DNA of 64,000 nucleotides from Halosaccharopolyspora lacisalsi (GTDB lineage: Bacteria > Actinomycetota > Actinomycetes > Mycobacteriales > Pseudonocardiaceae): assembly GCF_014137975.1 (NCBI RefSeq), contig NZ_JACGWZ010000005.1, positions 1 through 64,000 on the forward strand. The letters run 5' to 3'. Below are positions 50,569 through 59,963 of this stretch, piece by piece (positions within the stretch are counted from its first letter, which is position 1; every line of letters starts with the position of its first letter). Both the position numbers and the translations under genes were made by a program. A model generated the notes under the pieces. It did not search any database. It saw only the letters and a list, made by a program, of their open reading frames with translations, and had not been told where the DNA came from.

Positions 50569-51700
50569 GGTTGCGCGGTACGAGCGCGTACGGCGCCACG
50601 TAGCCGTTGTGGTCGATCGAGTACCCGGAGTCGGCGGCGGACTTGACGACCTCCTCGTCCCAGCGCGGACGCACCCGCCCGTCCCCGGAGTTGATCACCA
50701 GGAGCTTTCCGGTGTCCTCGCCGACGTTGCGGATGCTGCGCCAGGACCCGGGCGGCACCGAGAGCATGTCCCACTCGCCGAGCTCGACCCCGACCTGGTC
50801 GTGGTCGTTGAGCGTGACCTCCCAGCGGCCCTCCTTGACCATGAGCACCTGCGTCTCGTCGACGCGGTGCCCGAGCATCCCGGCGCCCGGAGCGGCCCGC
50901 AGCCAGGCGAGGTTGTGCCCGTGCGGGTTGTGGATCCGCGGCTCCTGGTCCAGGTCCTCTGTCATCCCGAACCCGATCACCAGCGCCAGCTCCGTCTCAC
51001 CACCGGTGACCGACGAGCACAGGAACGGGTGCGAGCACCACTCCAGGTCGTCCTGGGTGACCACCCGGCGGCGCATCTTCTCCGTCGAGAACGACCGCAG
51101 CCGATCGATGTGCTCGTCGGAGACGGGCCGGACGAGCTCGACCTCGTCGGGCGGTTCGTCCCCGGCCACGGTGTCGATGAGCTGGCCGTCCTCGGTCAGG
51201 TGCAGCCCGTGCCCGGCGGCTTCCCGCAGCACCGAGGGACCCCAGATGATCCCGCCGGTGTCGTCGTGGCCGAGCGAGGTGAACAGGAAACCGTCGTCCG
51301 GACCGATGTTGGTGAACCCGCGGAAGATCCAGGTCGGGATCGAGGCGATGTCGCCCTCGCGCAGCACCAGCTCGCCCTCGTCGCCGTCCGCGCCCCACCG
51401 CAGGAGGTACTCCCCGCGGAAGCACAGGAACACCTCGGCGGTGAAGTGCAGGTGCAGGTTGTTGGTCACGCCGTGCGGCATCGCGGCCGCACCGATGTTG
51501 TAGCCGTGCGGTTCTCGCAGGTTGATGGCCTGCTTCGAGTTCTGCGAGACGCCCGGGCCGATCATCGCGTAGTTCTCCTTGCGATCGGATCCCGGCGTGC
51601 GGCAGTCGATGAACGCCTGGGCGCAGGACACGAAGTCGCTGCGGCGGATCGTTCGGCGCGCGAGCTCGTGCTCGTCGACGCGTACCGGCTCCTGCTGCAT
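50561..51700 (-). CDS. Bicupin protein, possible metal-dependent dioxygenase or isomerase
   Basis: A 379-residue protein with two cupin barrels, about 60-140 (NNLHLHFTAEVFLCFRGEYLLRWG, GDIASIPTWIFRGFTN) and about 255-335 (RVDETQVLMVKEGRWEVTL, EWDMLSVPPGSWRSIRN). The first cupin keeps two His and a Glu that could hold a metal; the second lacks most ligands. ATG at 51700 is chosen because GGAGG lies about eight bases upstream. First gene of a four-gene operon whose promoter carries the TACGTAT palindrome shared with two further transcription units. Confidence 0.8.
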   Translation of the reverse strand: MQQEPVRVDEHELARRTIRRSDFVSCAQAFIDCRTPGSDRKENYAMIGPGVSQNSKQAINLREPHGYNIGAAAMPHGVTNNLHLHFTAEVFLCFRGEYLLRWGADGDEGELVLREGDIASIPTWIFRGFTNIGPDDGFLFTSLGHDDTGGIIWGPSVLREAAGHGLHLTEDGQLIDTVAGDEPPDEVELVRPVSDEHIDRLRSFSTEKMRRRVVTQDDLEWCSHPFLCSSVTGGETELALVIGFGMTEDLDQEPRIHNPHGHNLAWLRAAPGAGMLGHRVDETQVLMVKEGRWEVTLNDHDQVGVELGEWDMLSVPPGSWRSIRNVGEDTGKLLVINSGDGRVRPRWDEEVVKSAADSGYSIDHNGYVAPYALVPRNRG

Positions 51701-51724
51701 CCGTCCCACCTCCGGTTCTCAGTG

Positions 51725-51738
51725 TGTATACGTATGCA
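51725..51738. promoter_or_regulatory. LacI-type operator, site 1 (bicupin operon / lacI)
   Basis: TGTATACGTATGCA, a near-perfect palindrome centred on ATACGTAT, 25 bases upstream of the bicupin start and about 110 bases upstream of the divergent lacI gene. Related sites occur at 54345-54358 and 56161-56174. Confidence 0.72.
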
Positions 51739-51850
51739 TTACAGCACTGGATCGCGCGGTGGTCAATAACTCGCTCGACCGCGCCGTGGAAACCGGCGTG
51801 CGTCCGTTCGCGGGGTGCTCCCGTTAGAATTCGTATTCCGGGGAGGTGGA

Positions 51851-52885
51851 ATGTTGATCACGAGCCATGACGTGGCCAGGTTCGCCGGGGTGTCCCAGGC
51901 GACGGTCTCGCGCGCGCTGCGCGGTGATTCGCGGGTGTCCGCGGCGACCCAGGACCGGGTCCGCCGCGCCGCGGAGGCGCTCAACTACGTGCCCAGCGAG
52001 GCCGGCCGGAGCCTGTCCACGCGCACCACGCGGCGGATCGGCGTGCTCGTCAGCGACCTGACCAACCCGTTCTACCCGCACCTGATCGGGCCGCTGCACG
52101 ACGAGCTGGAGCGGTGCGGCTACCGGATGATGCTGCTGGCCGAGCGCTCCGACGACGCGCTGGTCACCGAGCAGCTGCTGGACCACTCCATCGACGGCGC
52201 GGTGCTGACGACGACCAGCACCGGATCCGGACTGCCGGATGCGCTGCGGCGCAAGCAGTTGCCGTTCGTGTTCCTCAACCGCGTCGACGGGCGGGACGGC
52301 GTCGACGGGCGGAACGGGGCGGATGCCGCCGTGGTCGACAACGAGCGCGGCGGCAGGATCGCCGCCGCGGAGCTGGCCGAGCTCGGGCACCGCGCCACCG
52401 GCCTGCTCGGGGGCTCGGACGACACCAGCACCGGGCGCGAGCGGGAGCAGGGGTTCGTCGCCGGGCTCGCCGACGCGGGCATCGTGTTGCCGGACAACCG
52501 GATCCGCCGCGGGCCGTACGACTTCGACACCGGCTACTTCGGACTGTCCGAGCTGCTCGCCGCCGATCCGTCGATCACCGCGGTGTTCTGCGGCAACGAT
52601 GTGGTGGCCATCGGCGCCTACAACGCCGCGCTGCGGGCGGGCGTGCGGATTCCCGACGAGCTGACCCTGGTCGGGTTCGACGATCTGCCGATGGCGTCCT
52701 GGGAGGCGTTCGCGCTCACCACGATCCGCTACGACCTGCGGGCGATGGCCCGGGCTGCCGCCCGGCTGCTGCTCGAGCGCCTTTCCGGGGAGGCACCCGA
52801 TTCCGCGCAGCGAGTCGTCGTCGACCCCGAACTCGTCCGTCGCGGCACGCACGCACCGCCGCTCACGGCCCGCGAGGAACGCTGA
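51851..52885 (+). CDS. LacI family transcriptional regulator
   Basis: A 344-residue LacI-type regulator with headpiece ITSHDVARFAGVSQATVSRALRGDSRVSAATQDRV, hinge helix, and a periplasmic-binding-protein-like effector domain (IGVLVSDLTNPFYPHL, VFCGNDVVAIGAYNA, LVGFDDLPMASWEAF). The ATG at 51851 follows GGGGAGGTGG; an in-frame GTG/ATG further up is less likely. It is placed between the bicupin operon and the MHS transporter, and three similar palindromes in this neighbourhood are its likely targets. Confidence 0.92.
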   Translation: MLITSHDVARFAGVSQATVSRALRGDSRVSAATQDRVRRAAEALNYVPSEAGRSLSTRTTRRIGVLVSDLTNPFYPHLIGPLHDELERCGYRMMLLAERSDDALVTEQLLDHSIDGAVLTTTSTGSGLPDALRRKQLPFVFLNRVDGRDGVDGRNGADAAVVDNERGGRIAAAELAELGHRATGLLGGSDDTSTGREREQGFVAGLADAGIVLPDNRIRRGPYDFDTGYFGLSELLAADPSITAVFCGNDVVAIGAYNAALRAGVRIPDELTLVGFDDLPMASWEAFALTTIRYDLRAMARAAARLLLERLSGEAPDSAQRVVVDPELVRRGTHAPPLTAREER

Positions 52886-52951
52886 TCGGAGTTCGGATTT
52901 CCCCGGCCTGACGGCGCGTCAGGTCTCCCGCGCCGCCACGCGAAGGCGGGG

Positions 52952-54298
52952 TCAAGCGAACTTGTCGTCGCCGAGATCGCTGCGGTAGGTCTCCTTCATG
53001 AACACCGTGATGACGAACAGCGCGAGCACGGCCGCGGCGGCGAGGTAGGCCCACACCGCGTAGATCGTGCCGAACCGGGTCACCAGCAGCGCCGCGACGA
53101 ACGGCGTCACGCCCATGAAGATGGAGAACGAGCTGTTGTAGGCGATGGCACTCGCGCTGAAGCGGGTGCGCGTCGCGAACAGCTCGGCCGAGCAGGTCGT
53201 CACGATCCCGGTCAGGAAGAACTCCGGGATGATGTAGACGAGCTGGCCGAACAACGCTGCGGAGAACGTGCCCTGCTCACCGATCGCGAACGCCAGCGGT
53301 ACGAGTCCGATGCAGGCCAGCGCTCCGCTGATCAGCATGGGCTTGCGCCCGATCCGGTCGGAGAGCTTGCCGGCCAGCGGCAGCAGCGGCATCAAAACGG
53401 CCACCGAGATCAGATTGGAAGAAAGCGCCTGTGCCCGGGACAACCCGAGCGAGTTGACCAGGTACTGCGGGTAGTAGGTGACCCAGATGTAGGACAGGAT
53501 CGCCAGCATGATCGAGGCGCCGCAGAAAACCAGGATGGGCTGCCACTGCTCGCGCAGGGCCTCGCGGATCGGTGCCTTGACGGGCTTCGAGCCGCCGTCG
53601 GTCTCGCGCATGAACTCCGGCGTCTCACCGATCCGGCTCCGCAGCCACAACCCGACCAACGACAGTGGCAGCACTGCGAGGAACGGAACGCGCCAGCCCC
53701 AGGAGGCCAACTGCTCCGCTGGGAAGACGGCACTGACCAGCGCAGCCACGGCCGCCCCACAGAGGATGCCGAGGAAGCAGCTGTTCGAGGCGTAGGAGGT
53801 GTAGTAGGCGCGCTTGTTCGGATGCGCCCACTCCACGATGAACGCGACCGCGCCGACGTACTCCCCGCCGGAGATGATCCCCTGGAAGGTGCGGATCACG
53901 ACGAGCAGCAGCGGCGCCAGGAACCCGATCTGCGCGTAGCTCGGCAGCGCACCGATCAACGCGGTGGAGACCCCCATCATCACGATCGTCCACAGCAACG
54001 CCTTCTTCCGGCCGACGCGGTCGCCCCAACGACCGATGAGCGTGCCGCCCAGTGGCCGGAAGAAGCAGGCCACGGCCAGTACTGCGTACGAGCTCAGCAC
54101 CGCGGCAGCGCTGTCGCCGTTGGGGAAGAACGACGCGGCCATGATCGGTGCCATGTAGCCGTAGAGGCCGTAGTCGAACTGCTCGACGAAGTTGCCGACG
54201 CTGCCCGCGTAGATCGCCTTCCGAATCGTGGTTTTCGACGCCTGTTCGCTCCCGGGGGAGCGGGTGGTGGTAGGTGATCCCGGTGTTTCGAGGGACAT
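52952..54298 (-). CDS. MFS transporter, metabolite:H+ symporter (MHS) family
   Basis: A 448-residue inner-membrane symporter with about twelve membrane segments. The MHS opening GSVGNFVEQFDYGLYGYMAP and the loop motif GRWGDRVGRKKAL are clear; another copy of the loop motif is GKLSDRIGRKPML. Relatives carry organic acids such as shikimate, citrate, proline or alpha-ketoglutarate. ATG at 54298 is chosen because GGAG sits six bases upstream. The operator-like palindrome at 54345-54358 suggests control by the LacI regulator, so it probably imports the pathway's substrate. Confidence 0.9.
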   Translation of the reverse strand: MSLETPGSPTTTRSPGSEQASKTTIRKAIYAGSVGNFVEQFDYGLYGYMAPIMAASFFPNGDSAAAVLSSYAVLAVACFFRPLGGTLIGRWGDRVGRKKALLWTIVMMGVSTALIGALPSYAQIGFLAPLLLVVIRTFQGIISGGEYVGAVAFIVEWAHPNKRAYYTSYASNSCFLGILCGAAVAALVSAVFPAEQLASWGWRVPFLAVLPLSLVGLWLRSRIGETPEFMRETDGGSKPVKAPIREALREQWQPILVFCGASIMLAILSYIWVTYYPQYLVNSLGLSRAQALSSNLISVAVLMPLLPLAGKLSDRIGRKPMLISGALACIGLVPLAFAIGEQGTFSAALFGQLVYIIPEFFLTGIVTTCSAELFATRTRFSASAIAYNSSFSIFMGVTPFVAALLVTRFGTIYAVWAYLAAAAVLALFVITVFMKETYRSDLGDDKFA

Positions 54299-54344
54299 GG
54301 GCATCTCCGGTGATCCGACGCCGGTGGCAAGTACGCAGCGGGTG

Positions 54345-54358
54345 TGCATACGTATGAA
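54345..54358. promoter_or_regulatory. LacI-type operator, site 2 (MHS transporter)
   Basis: TGCATACGTATGAA, with the ten-base perfect palindrome CATACGTATG at its core, 47 bases upstream of the transporter start. It shares the ATACGTAT core with site 1. Confidence 0.72.
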
Positions 54359-54482
54359 AACGGAGAGTAGACCGATGCCCCCGACGCGTCAAGGATCGGT
54401 TGTGCGGATCGGGGAGCACCGTCCCGGTGGGCCCGCGGCGGTGCGTGGACGGCCCGCGCGGCGGCGGGCCGTCCACGGGCGC

Positions 54483-56141
54483 TCAGTTGTTCAGGTCGAG
54501 GATCGCGTAGCCGAACCCGGGCACGGTGATCGCCTCTCCGTCGACTCGCACGCCGCTGTCCTCAACGGATCGGGCTCGGCTCACCCGGCCGTCCGGCACG
54601 GTGACCGTCGCCTCGTCGCGCCGCGGATTGACGGTGACCAGGAACCGGTCGCCGCGCAGGTAGGTCAGCGGGTAGCCGTCGTGGAACACCCGCACGTCGG
54701 ACCGCGTGCCCAGCTCCGGGTTCCGCTCGCGCAGCGCCAGGAGCCGGCGGATGAAGTGCAGGAGCGACCCCTCGTCGGCACGCTGTTGTTCGACGGTCGG
54801 CCGGTTCGGGTCCGGATCGACGGGGATGTAGAGCTGATCGGCGGGGGCGCTGGAGAACCCGGCGTTGGGACCGGAGTCCCACTGCATCGGCGTGCGGTTG
54901 CGCTGCCGCCCCGAGCTGCCCTCGACGTCCGGCAGTCCCCGGATCATCCGCATGCCGATCTCCTCGCCGTAGTACAGCGCGGGAACGGTCGGCCAGGTGA
55001 GCAGGAAGGCGTAGGCGGCGGGCAGCTCTTCCGGAGTGCGGACGCCGTCGTTGAGCCGGTTGGCGGAGTCGTGGTTGGCGGTCGGCACCATGATGTGCCC
55101 GCCGCTGCCGATCTTCTTCGTCGCTTCGGCGAAGGCCTCCGCGAAGATCTTCGCGGAGCCGGTGCCGTCCGCGCCGAAGTACGGGTCGTCCCGCCAGAGC
55201 GACTTCCACGGCGCACCGTCGCCGGGTCCGTTGACCGGGAGGAAGAAGTCCGCGTCGAAGCCGGCGGGCACGGACACGGCCGGGTCGCCCCACTCGGAGA
55301 TCAGCACCGCGTCCGGATGGTTCCGGTCCAGCCACTCCCGCATCTCGCCCCAGAGCTTCCCGGTCTCCGTCCACCCCGGATCGTCCTTGACCAGCGTGGC
55401 GGCCAGGTCGCAGCGGAACCCGGAGATGCCCAGCTCCAGCCAGTGGTCCATCACCTCGCGCATCGCCGCGCGGTTGCGCCGCGGGCCTTCGGCGTCGACC
55501 GGTTGGCGCCACGGCTCGTCCGGGTTCGTCCGCGCGTACCCGTAGTTGAGCGCCGGTTGCGTGGCGTAGTAGTTCTTGTAGAACGCGCCCTGGCGCGGGC
55601 CGGGCGAGGCGACGAACTCGTCGGGCAGCGTGCCGTCATCGGGCAGTTGCTCCGGAGCGGCCCAGATGTAGCGGTCGTCGTTGTCGTCCCGCAGCGAGTG
55701 CTGGAACCACGGGTGCTGGTCCGAACTGTGCCCGGCGACCAGGTCGAACAGCACGCGGATGCCGCGGCGGCGCGATTCCTCGACCAGCCGCACCACGTCC
55801 TCCTCGGTGCCGTAGCGCGGGTGCACGCCGACGTAGTCGGAGATGTCGTAGCTCGCGTCGGTGAACGGCGACGGGAACACCGGGTTGACCCAGATCGCGC
55901 CCACGCCGAGCCACTGCAGGTGGTCGAGGTGCTCGATGATGCCGCGCAGGTCGCCGATGCCGCTGCCGTCGGTGTCGGCGAAGCTCTGCGGGTAGATCTG
56001 GTAGAGCACGCTGTCGGCCAGCCACGAGGGCTGGTTCTCCACCGCGAACGCCGACGGTGCGCGCAGCACCGGGGGTGCCAGCGCTGCCCCCGTGAGTGCC
56101 GCACCGGTGCCGAGTACGAACGACCGCCTGGAAATAGCCAT
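54483..56141 (-). CDS. Secreted GH13 alpha-glucosidase/alpha-amylase family enzyme (Tat signal)
   Basis: A 552-residue glycoside hydrolase of family 13. It begins with a twin-arginine signal (SRRSFVLGTGAALTGAALAPP, cleavage likely after AFA). The barrel then carries LYQIYPQSFADTDGSGIGDL, the nucleophile D245 (FRCDLA), the acid/base E283 (ISEWGD) and D358 (NHDSANR). The layout resembles oligo-1,6-glucosidase or trehalose-synthase-like members that act on alpha-glucosides. It is probably exported folded. The palindrome at 56161-56174, 20 bases before the start, suggests co-regulation with the LacI genes. Confidence 0.9.
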   Translation of the reverse strand: MAISRRSFVLGTGAALTGAALAPPVLRAPSAFAVENQPSWLADSVLYQIYPQSFADTDGSGIGDLRGIIEHLDHLQWLGVGAIWVNPVFPSPFTDASYDISDYVGVHPRYGTEEDVVRLVEESRRRGIRVLFDLVAGHSSDQHPWFQHSLRDDNDDRYIWAAPEQLPDDGTLPDEFVASPGPRQGAFYKNYYATQPALNYGYARTNPDEPWRQPVDAEGPRRNRAAMREVMDHWLELGISGFRCDLAATLVKDDPGWTETGKLWGEMREWLDRNHPDAVLISEWGDPAVSVPAGFDADFFLPVNGPGDGAPWKSLWRDDPYFGADGTGSAKIFAEAFAEATKKIGSGGHIMVPTANHDSANRLNDGVRTPEELPAAYAFLLTWPTVPALYYGEEIGMRMIRGLPDVEGSSGRQRNRTPMQWDSGPNAGFSSAPADQLYIPVDPDPNRPTVEQQRADEGSLLHFIRRLLALRERNPELGTRSDVRVFHDGYPLTYLRGDRFLVTVNPRRDEATVTVPDGRVSRARSVEDSGVRVDGEAITVPGFGYAILDLNN

Positions 56142-56160
56142 TGATCCGCTCCCGCCTTTA

Positions 56161-56174
56161 TGACTACGTATGTA
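56161..56174. promoter_or_regulatory. LacI-type operator, site 3 (GH13 gene)
   Basis: TGACTACGTATGTA matches the site 1/2 consensus TG-Y-ATACGTAT-R-CA at 11 of 14 positions and keeps the TACGTATG core. It lies 20 bases upstream of the GH13 start. Confidence 0.6.
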
Positions 56175-56382
56175 TAGACTGCGATCAATCTACTGATCCA
56201 CCGGGCGGATCGGTAGACCTCCAGCCGCAGTCCTCGCTTCGGTCGCCTGTCGGGGCCGGCGTCGGCACGCTCGGTGCGTGTCTCGGCACCAGCCGCCCGC
56301 GGGCGAAGGACACCCGCGAGGTGCTGGTCATGCTGTTTCGCGGGCGTTTTGGAAGGGGAGCGGATGATGGGCGAGGGATTCG

Positions 56383-56409
56383 GTGGTCCGGTGTGGACAC
56401 CCGGACCAC
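56383..56409. terminator. Inverted repeat downstream of the GntR gene
   Basis: GTGGTCCGG (56383-56391) pairs with CCGGACCAC (56401-56409) around a nine-base loop. It sits about 70 bases beyond the stop of the minus-strand GntR gene and is its likely terminator. The remaining 56142-56481 stretch holds no gene. Confidence 0.55.
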
Positions 56410-56481
56410 GGTGACCGCGTCATCTCGTCCGAGGAGAACGATCAGCGTCCCGCGCACGAGAAAACCGGACACGCCCTCGAT

Positions 56482-57243
56482 CTACTCGTCGGTGAGTCCG
56501 ATGAACATCGTTCGGTGCAGGGCGGTGACGTGTCGTGTGGCGACGTCGGCGGCGCCGAGAGGGTTGCCGTGGCGTATCGCTTCGAGGAGTTCGCGGTGCT
56601 CGCGGTTGGACTCCCGCAGGTGGTCCAGCGGGTAGGGGAGGTAGAACCGGTACAACTCGTCCAGCGCGGGACCGTACTGCTCGTGGATCGTGTCGATGCC
56701 GGTCGTGGCCGCCACGGCGTGGTGGAATCGTTCGTCCTGACCGTGGAACTCGGCCCAGCTGACGGCGTGGTCCATCTGCTCGACGAGTTCCTCCAGGTGC
56801 GTGATCTGCTCGGCCGTGGCGTGGTACGCGGCCAGGTGCGCGATGCCGCACTCGAGGACGAGGCGCCGGTCGATGAGCCGATGGACCTCGGCGCTGGCCG
56901 ACCGGTAGGCCTCGGTTTCGCGCACGGCCGTCCGGACGGGGTGCTCGACGACCCGTGTTCCGCCTCCGCGGCCGCGGCGACGTTCCAGCAGGCCGTCCTT
57001 GCACAGCGACACCAGGGCGCGTCGGGCGGTGATCTCGGACACCTCGAGCGCTTGGGCGATCTTGTCGTTGGTGGGCAGCCACTCACCGGGCCGGAGCAGA
57101 CCGAGCTCGACCGCGAGCGAGATGCGGGCGCGCACCGTGTCCACGGCCGACAGGCGCCGGATATTCGCCAGCGCGGGCGCTGTGAGCGGGTACGCGTGCT
57201 GGGCGTCCTCGGATACCTGGGCGTCAGCGGAGGACCCGGTCAT
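56482..57243 (-). CDS. GntR family transcriptional regulator (FCD type)
   Basis: A 253-residue regulator with a winged helix at about 38-105 (LRPGEWLPTNDKIAQALEVSEITARRALVSLCKDGLLERRRG) and a helical FCD ligand domain with conserved metal-contacting residues (EFHGQDERFHHAVAA, HRELLEAIRHGN). The ATG at 57243 is preferred although its ribosome site is weak. It diverges from the nitrilase/permease operon, which it most likely controls. Confidence 0.88.
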   Translation of the reverse strand: MTGSSADAQVSEDAQHAYPLTAPALANIRRLSAVDTVRARISLAVELGLLRPGEWLPTNDKIAQALEVSEITARRALVSLCKDGLLERRRGRGGGTRVVEHPVRTAVRETEAYRSASAEVHRLIDRRLVLECGIAHLAAYHATAEQITHLEELVEQMDHAVSWAEFHGQDERFHHAVAATTGIDTIHEQYGPALDELYRFYLPYPLDHLRESNREHRELLEAIRHGNPLGAADVATRHVTALHRTMFIGLTDE

Positions 57244-57381
57244 GAACCTACGGTAACCACCCCGGCACGAATGGATCAAAGTACGTCCTCTTGTTTAACT
57301 GATCACCTTGCTCTATTTTTCTTCGGCAAGGCCCACCGCCCCCCAGCTGAAGTCGCCGCCCGGAGGAGAAAGCAGGTTCCC

Positions 57382-58269
57382 GTGTCTCGATCATTGTCCG
57401 TGACGTTGGTTCAGGAGACCCAGCACGCGGCAACCGCGCCGACGGCGGAGTTCGCCGCCGGCGCGGAGGCGTTGCTCGCGGAACACCCCCGGACGCGCTT
57501 GCTTGTTTATCCGGAGTTGCACCTGTGCGGGGTCGAGGACTCCGCGGTCGAGAAGACCGCGCAATTGCAGGACGCGGCCGAGCCGCTGCACGGACCTCGC
57601 GGCAAGCTGCTGGCCGAACTCGCCGGCGATCTGGGCGTCTGGTTGGTTCCGGGCAGCGTGTGCGAACGCGGCGAGAACGGCGAGCTGTTCAACACCGCAC
57701 TGGCGTACTCGCCCCGAGGTGAACTGGCTGCCTGGTACCGCAAGGTCTTCCCGTGGCGGCCGTACGAGCCCTATGTACCGGGGGATCGCTTCGTCGTGTG
57801 CGACGTGCCCGGGATCGGCCGGATCGGTTTCTCGATCTGCTACGACTCCTGGTTTCCCGAAGTCGCCCGTCACCTGGCGTGGATGGGTGCCGAGGTGATC
57901 GTCAATCCGGTCCGGACCACGACCGGCGACCGCGCGCAGGAACTCGTGCTGGCCCGGGCGCACGCGATCGCGAACCAGGTCTTCGTGCTCAGCGTGAACA
58001 CCGCCGGCCCCCTCGGCGCGGGGCGCAGCCTCATCGCCGATCCCGAGGGTCACGTTCGAGCAGAAGCGCCGGGGGCCGAGCCGACGACGTTGACCGACGT
58101 GGTCGACCTGGACGACGTCACCCGCGTGCGCGACTTCGGCACGGCCGGCCTCAACCGCATGTGGGCGCAGTTCACCGACGCGGACGCGCCCATCGACCTC
58201 CCGCTCTACCAGGGTCGGATCGACCCCCGCCACTGGAACCCGGCGACCCCGGACCCCACCGCCTTCTGA
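57382..58269 (+). CDS. Carbon-nitrogen hydrolase (nitrilase superfamily), second in the window
   Basis: A 295-residue amidase-type enzyme with the Glu-Lys-Cys triad: Glu in LVYPELHL, Lys in WYRKVFPW and Cys in FSICYDSWFPEV. It differs clearly from the nitrilase at 47477. GTG at 57382 after a GGAGGAGA stretch. The APC permease starts 56 bases later, so import and hydrolysis of an amide or N-carbamoyl compound is the natural reading. Substrate unknown. Confidence 0.86.
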   Translation: MSRSLSVTLVQETQHAATAPTAEFAAGAEALLAEHPRTRLLVYPELHLCGVEDSAVEKTAQLQDAAEPLHGPRGKLLAELAGDLGVWLVPGSVCERGENGELFNTALAYSPRGELAAWYRKVFPWRPYEPYVPGDRFVVCDVPGIGRIGFSICYDSWFPEVARHLAWMGAEVIVNPVRTTTGDRAQELVLARAHAIANQVFVLSVNTAGPLGAGRSLIADPEGHVRAEAPGAEPTTLTDVVDLDDVTRVRDFGTAGLNRMWAQFTDADAPIDLPLYQGRIDPRHWNPATPDPTAF

Positions 58270-58325
58270 CGTCCGCGCCACTTTCCCGCTGCCGCAACGA
58301 CGCGGCGACTCCACGAGGAGCAGCA

Positions 58326-59699
58326 GTGTCCGAGACTCCGACTCTGCACCGGTCCCTGACGGTCAGGTCCGTCGTCCTGTTCGGGCTGGCCTACATGACT
58401 CCGCTGATCGTGCTCGGCACGTTCGGCGTGGTCGCCGACCTCACCCGAGGATCGGTTCCGACCGCGTATCTTCTCGCGCTCACGGCCATGGCGTTCACGG
58501 CCTTCAGCTACGGCAGGATGGCCTCCGCGTTCCCGGTCGCCGGCTCGGCCTACACCTACGCCAGTCGCACGATCGACTCCCGGTTCGGCTTCCTCGTCGG
58601 CTGGGTCGTGCTGCTCGACTACTTCTTTCTGCCGATGGTGATCTGGCTGCTCGGCGGTACCTACCTGCAGGCCCAATTCCCCTCGACCCCGTTCTGGGTG
58701 TGGATCGTCGGGTTCGTGGTGATCACCACGGTGCTCAACATCCTGGGAATCCAGGTCGCGGACAAGGCGAACTACCTGCTCATGGTGTTCCAGTTCCTGG
58801 TGATCGCCCTGTTCGTGCTGCTCTCGCTGCGGCACGTGCTCGACGTCGGCGGCTCGGCCGGGTGGTTCAGCACCACTCCCTTCGTCAATCCCGCGACGAC
58901 CGTCGCGGGCATCTCGGCCGGTGCCGCCCTGGCGGCCTACTCCTTCCTCGGCTTCGACGCGGTGACCACCCTGACCGAGGAAGCGGTCGACCCGCGCCGG
59001 ACCATGCCCCGAGCGATCCTGCTCATCACGATGATCGGGGGTGGAGTCTTCGTTCTCGTCGGCTACGTCGCCCAGCTCGTCCACCCGGGAAGCGCGTTCC
59101 ACGATCCGGACTCGGCCGTCTTCGAGATCGTCACCACCATCGCCGGCGACGCGGTCGCCTCCGTGTTCCTCGCCGGCCTGGTGGTCGCGCAGTTCGCCTC
59201 CGGACTCGCTGCGCAGGCCAGCGGTTCGCGGTTGCTGTACGCGATGGGGCGCGACGCGGTCCTGCCGCGCAGGGCTTTCGGCTACCTGCACCCCCGGTTC
59301 CGGACTCCGGCGATCAACATCGTGCTCACCGGAGCCATCGGGTTCGTCGCGGTTTTTCTCGACGTCTCCACGTCCACCTCGTTCATCAATTTCGGCGCCT
59401 TCGTCGCCTTCACCGCCGTCAACCTCAGCGTGATCGCCCTGTTCCTCCGTCGACGCCGAGCCGGGCACCGATCCGCTCCGCTGCCGTACGCCGTCATTCC
59501 CGCTATCGGTGCGTTGATCGACCTGTGGTTGCTGATCAATCTCGACCCCGCCGCGCTGATGCTCGGATCCAGCTGGCTCGTGGCCGGTGTCGCCGTGCTC
59601 GCCTGCAGAACCAGGCTGTTTCGCCGTCCGGCTCCCGAAGCGACCACCGCCGAGGATCCGGAGAACACGGCGAACGGCGGTGACACCGCCCGCACGTGA
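58326..59699 (+). CDS. APC family amino acid/amine permease
   Basis: A 457-residue membrane transporter with twelve predicted helices: early VVLFGLAYMTPLIVLGTFGVVAD, then GSAYTYASRTIDSRFGFLVGWVVLLDYFF, the conserved SFLGFDAVTTLTEEAVDP loop and a hydrophilic C-terminal tail. GAGGAG precedes the GTG at 58326. It follows the nitrilase gene in the same operon and probably imports an amine, amide or amino acid which the nitrilase then hydrolyses. Confidence 0.9.
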   Translation: MSETPTLHRSLTVRSVVLFGLAYMTPLIVLGTFGVVADLTRGSVPTAYLLALTAMAFTAFSYGRMASAFPVAGSAYTYASRTIDSRFGFLVGWVVLLDYFFLPMVIWLLGGTYLQAQFPSTPFWVWIVGFVVITTVLNILGIQVADKANYLLMVFQFLVIALFVLLSLRHVLDVGGSAGWFSTTPFVNPATTVAGISAGAALAAYSFLGFDAVTTLTEEAVDPRRTMPRAILLITMIGGGVFVLVGYVAQLVHPGSAFHDPDSAVFEIVTTIAGDAVASVFLAGLVVAQFASGLAAQASGSRLLYAMGRDAVLPRRAFGYLHPRFRTPAINIVLTGAIGFVAVFLDVSTSTSFINFGAFVAFTAVNLSVIALFLRRRRAGHRSAPLPYAVIPAIGALIDLWLLINLDPAALMLGSSWLVAGVAVLACRTRLFRRPAPEATTAEDPENTANGGDTART

Positions 59700-59963
59700 T
59701 CCCCGGACCCAGGAGTCGGGTCGACGTGGGCGCAGCTCCAGCGGTGGCACGGGTTTCGCCCGTGTAGCAGCATGACCCGGGTGAATCGGTGGTCGCCGAC
59801 GATCGATCAGCGACCGAGTCGGGACTTCCGTCGCACGGGGGACAGCGTCGATGACCACGGCCACCCGCACGCCTTCGCCGGAGTCCTGGGCGAAAAGTTT
59901 TCGCGTCACCAGCGACGCGGATCCGGGGCCCGCGCCCACGGTGGGTGCTTCACGTGCTCGTAC

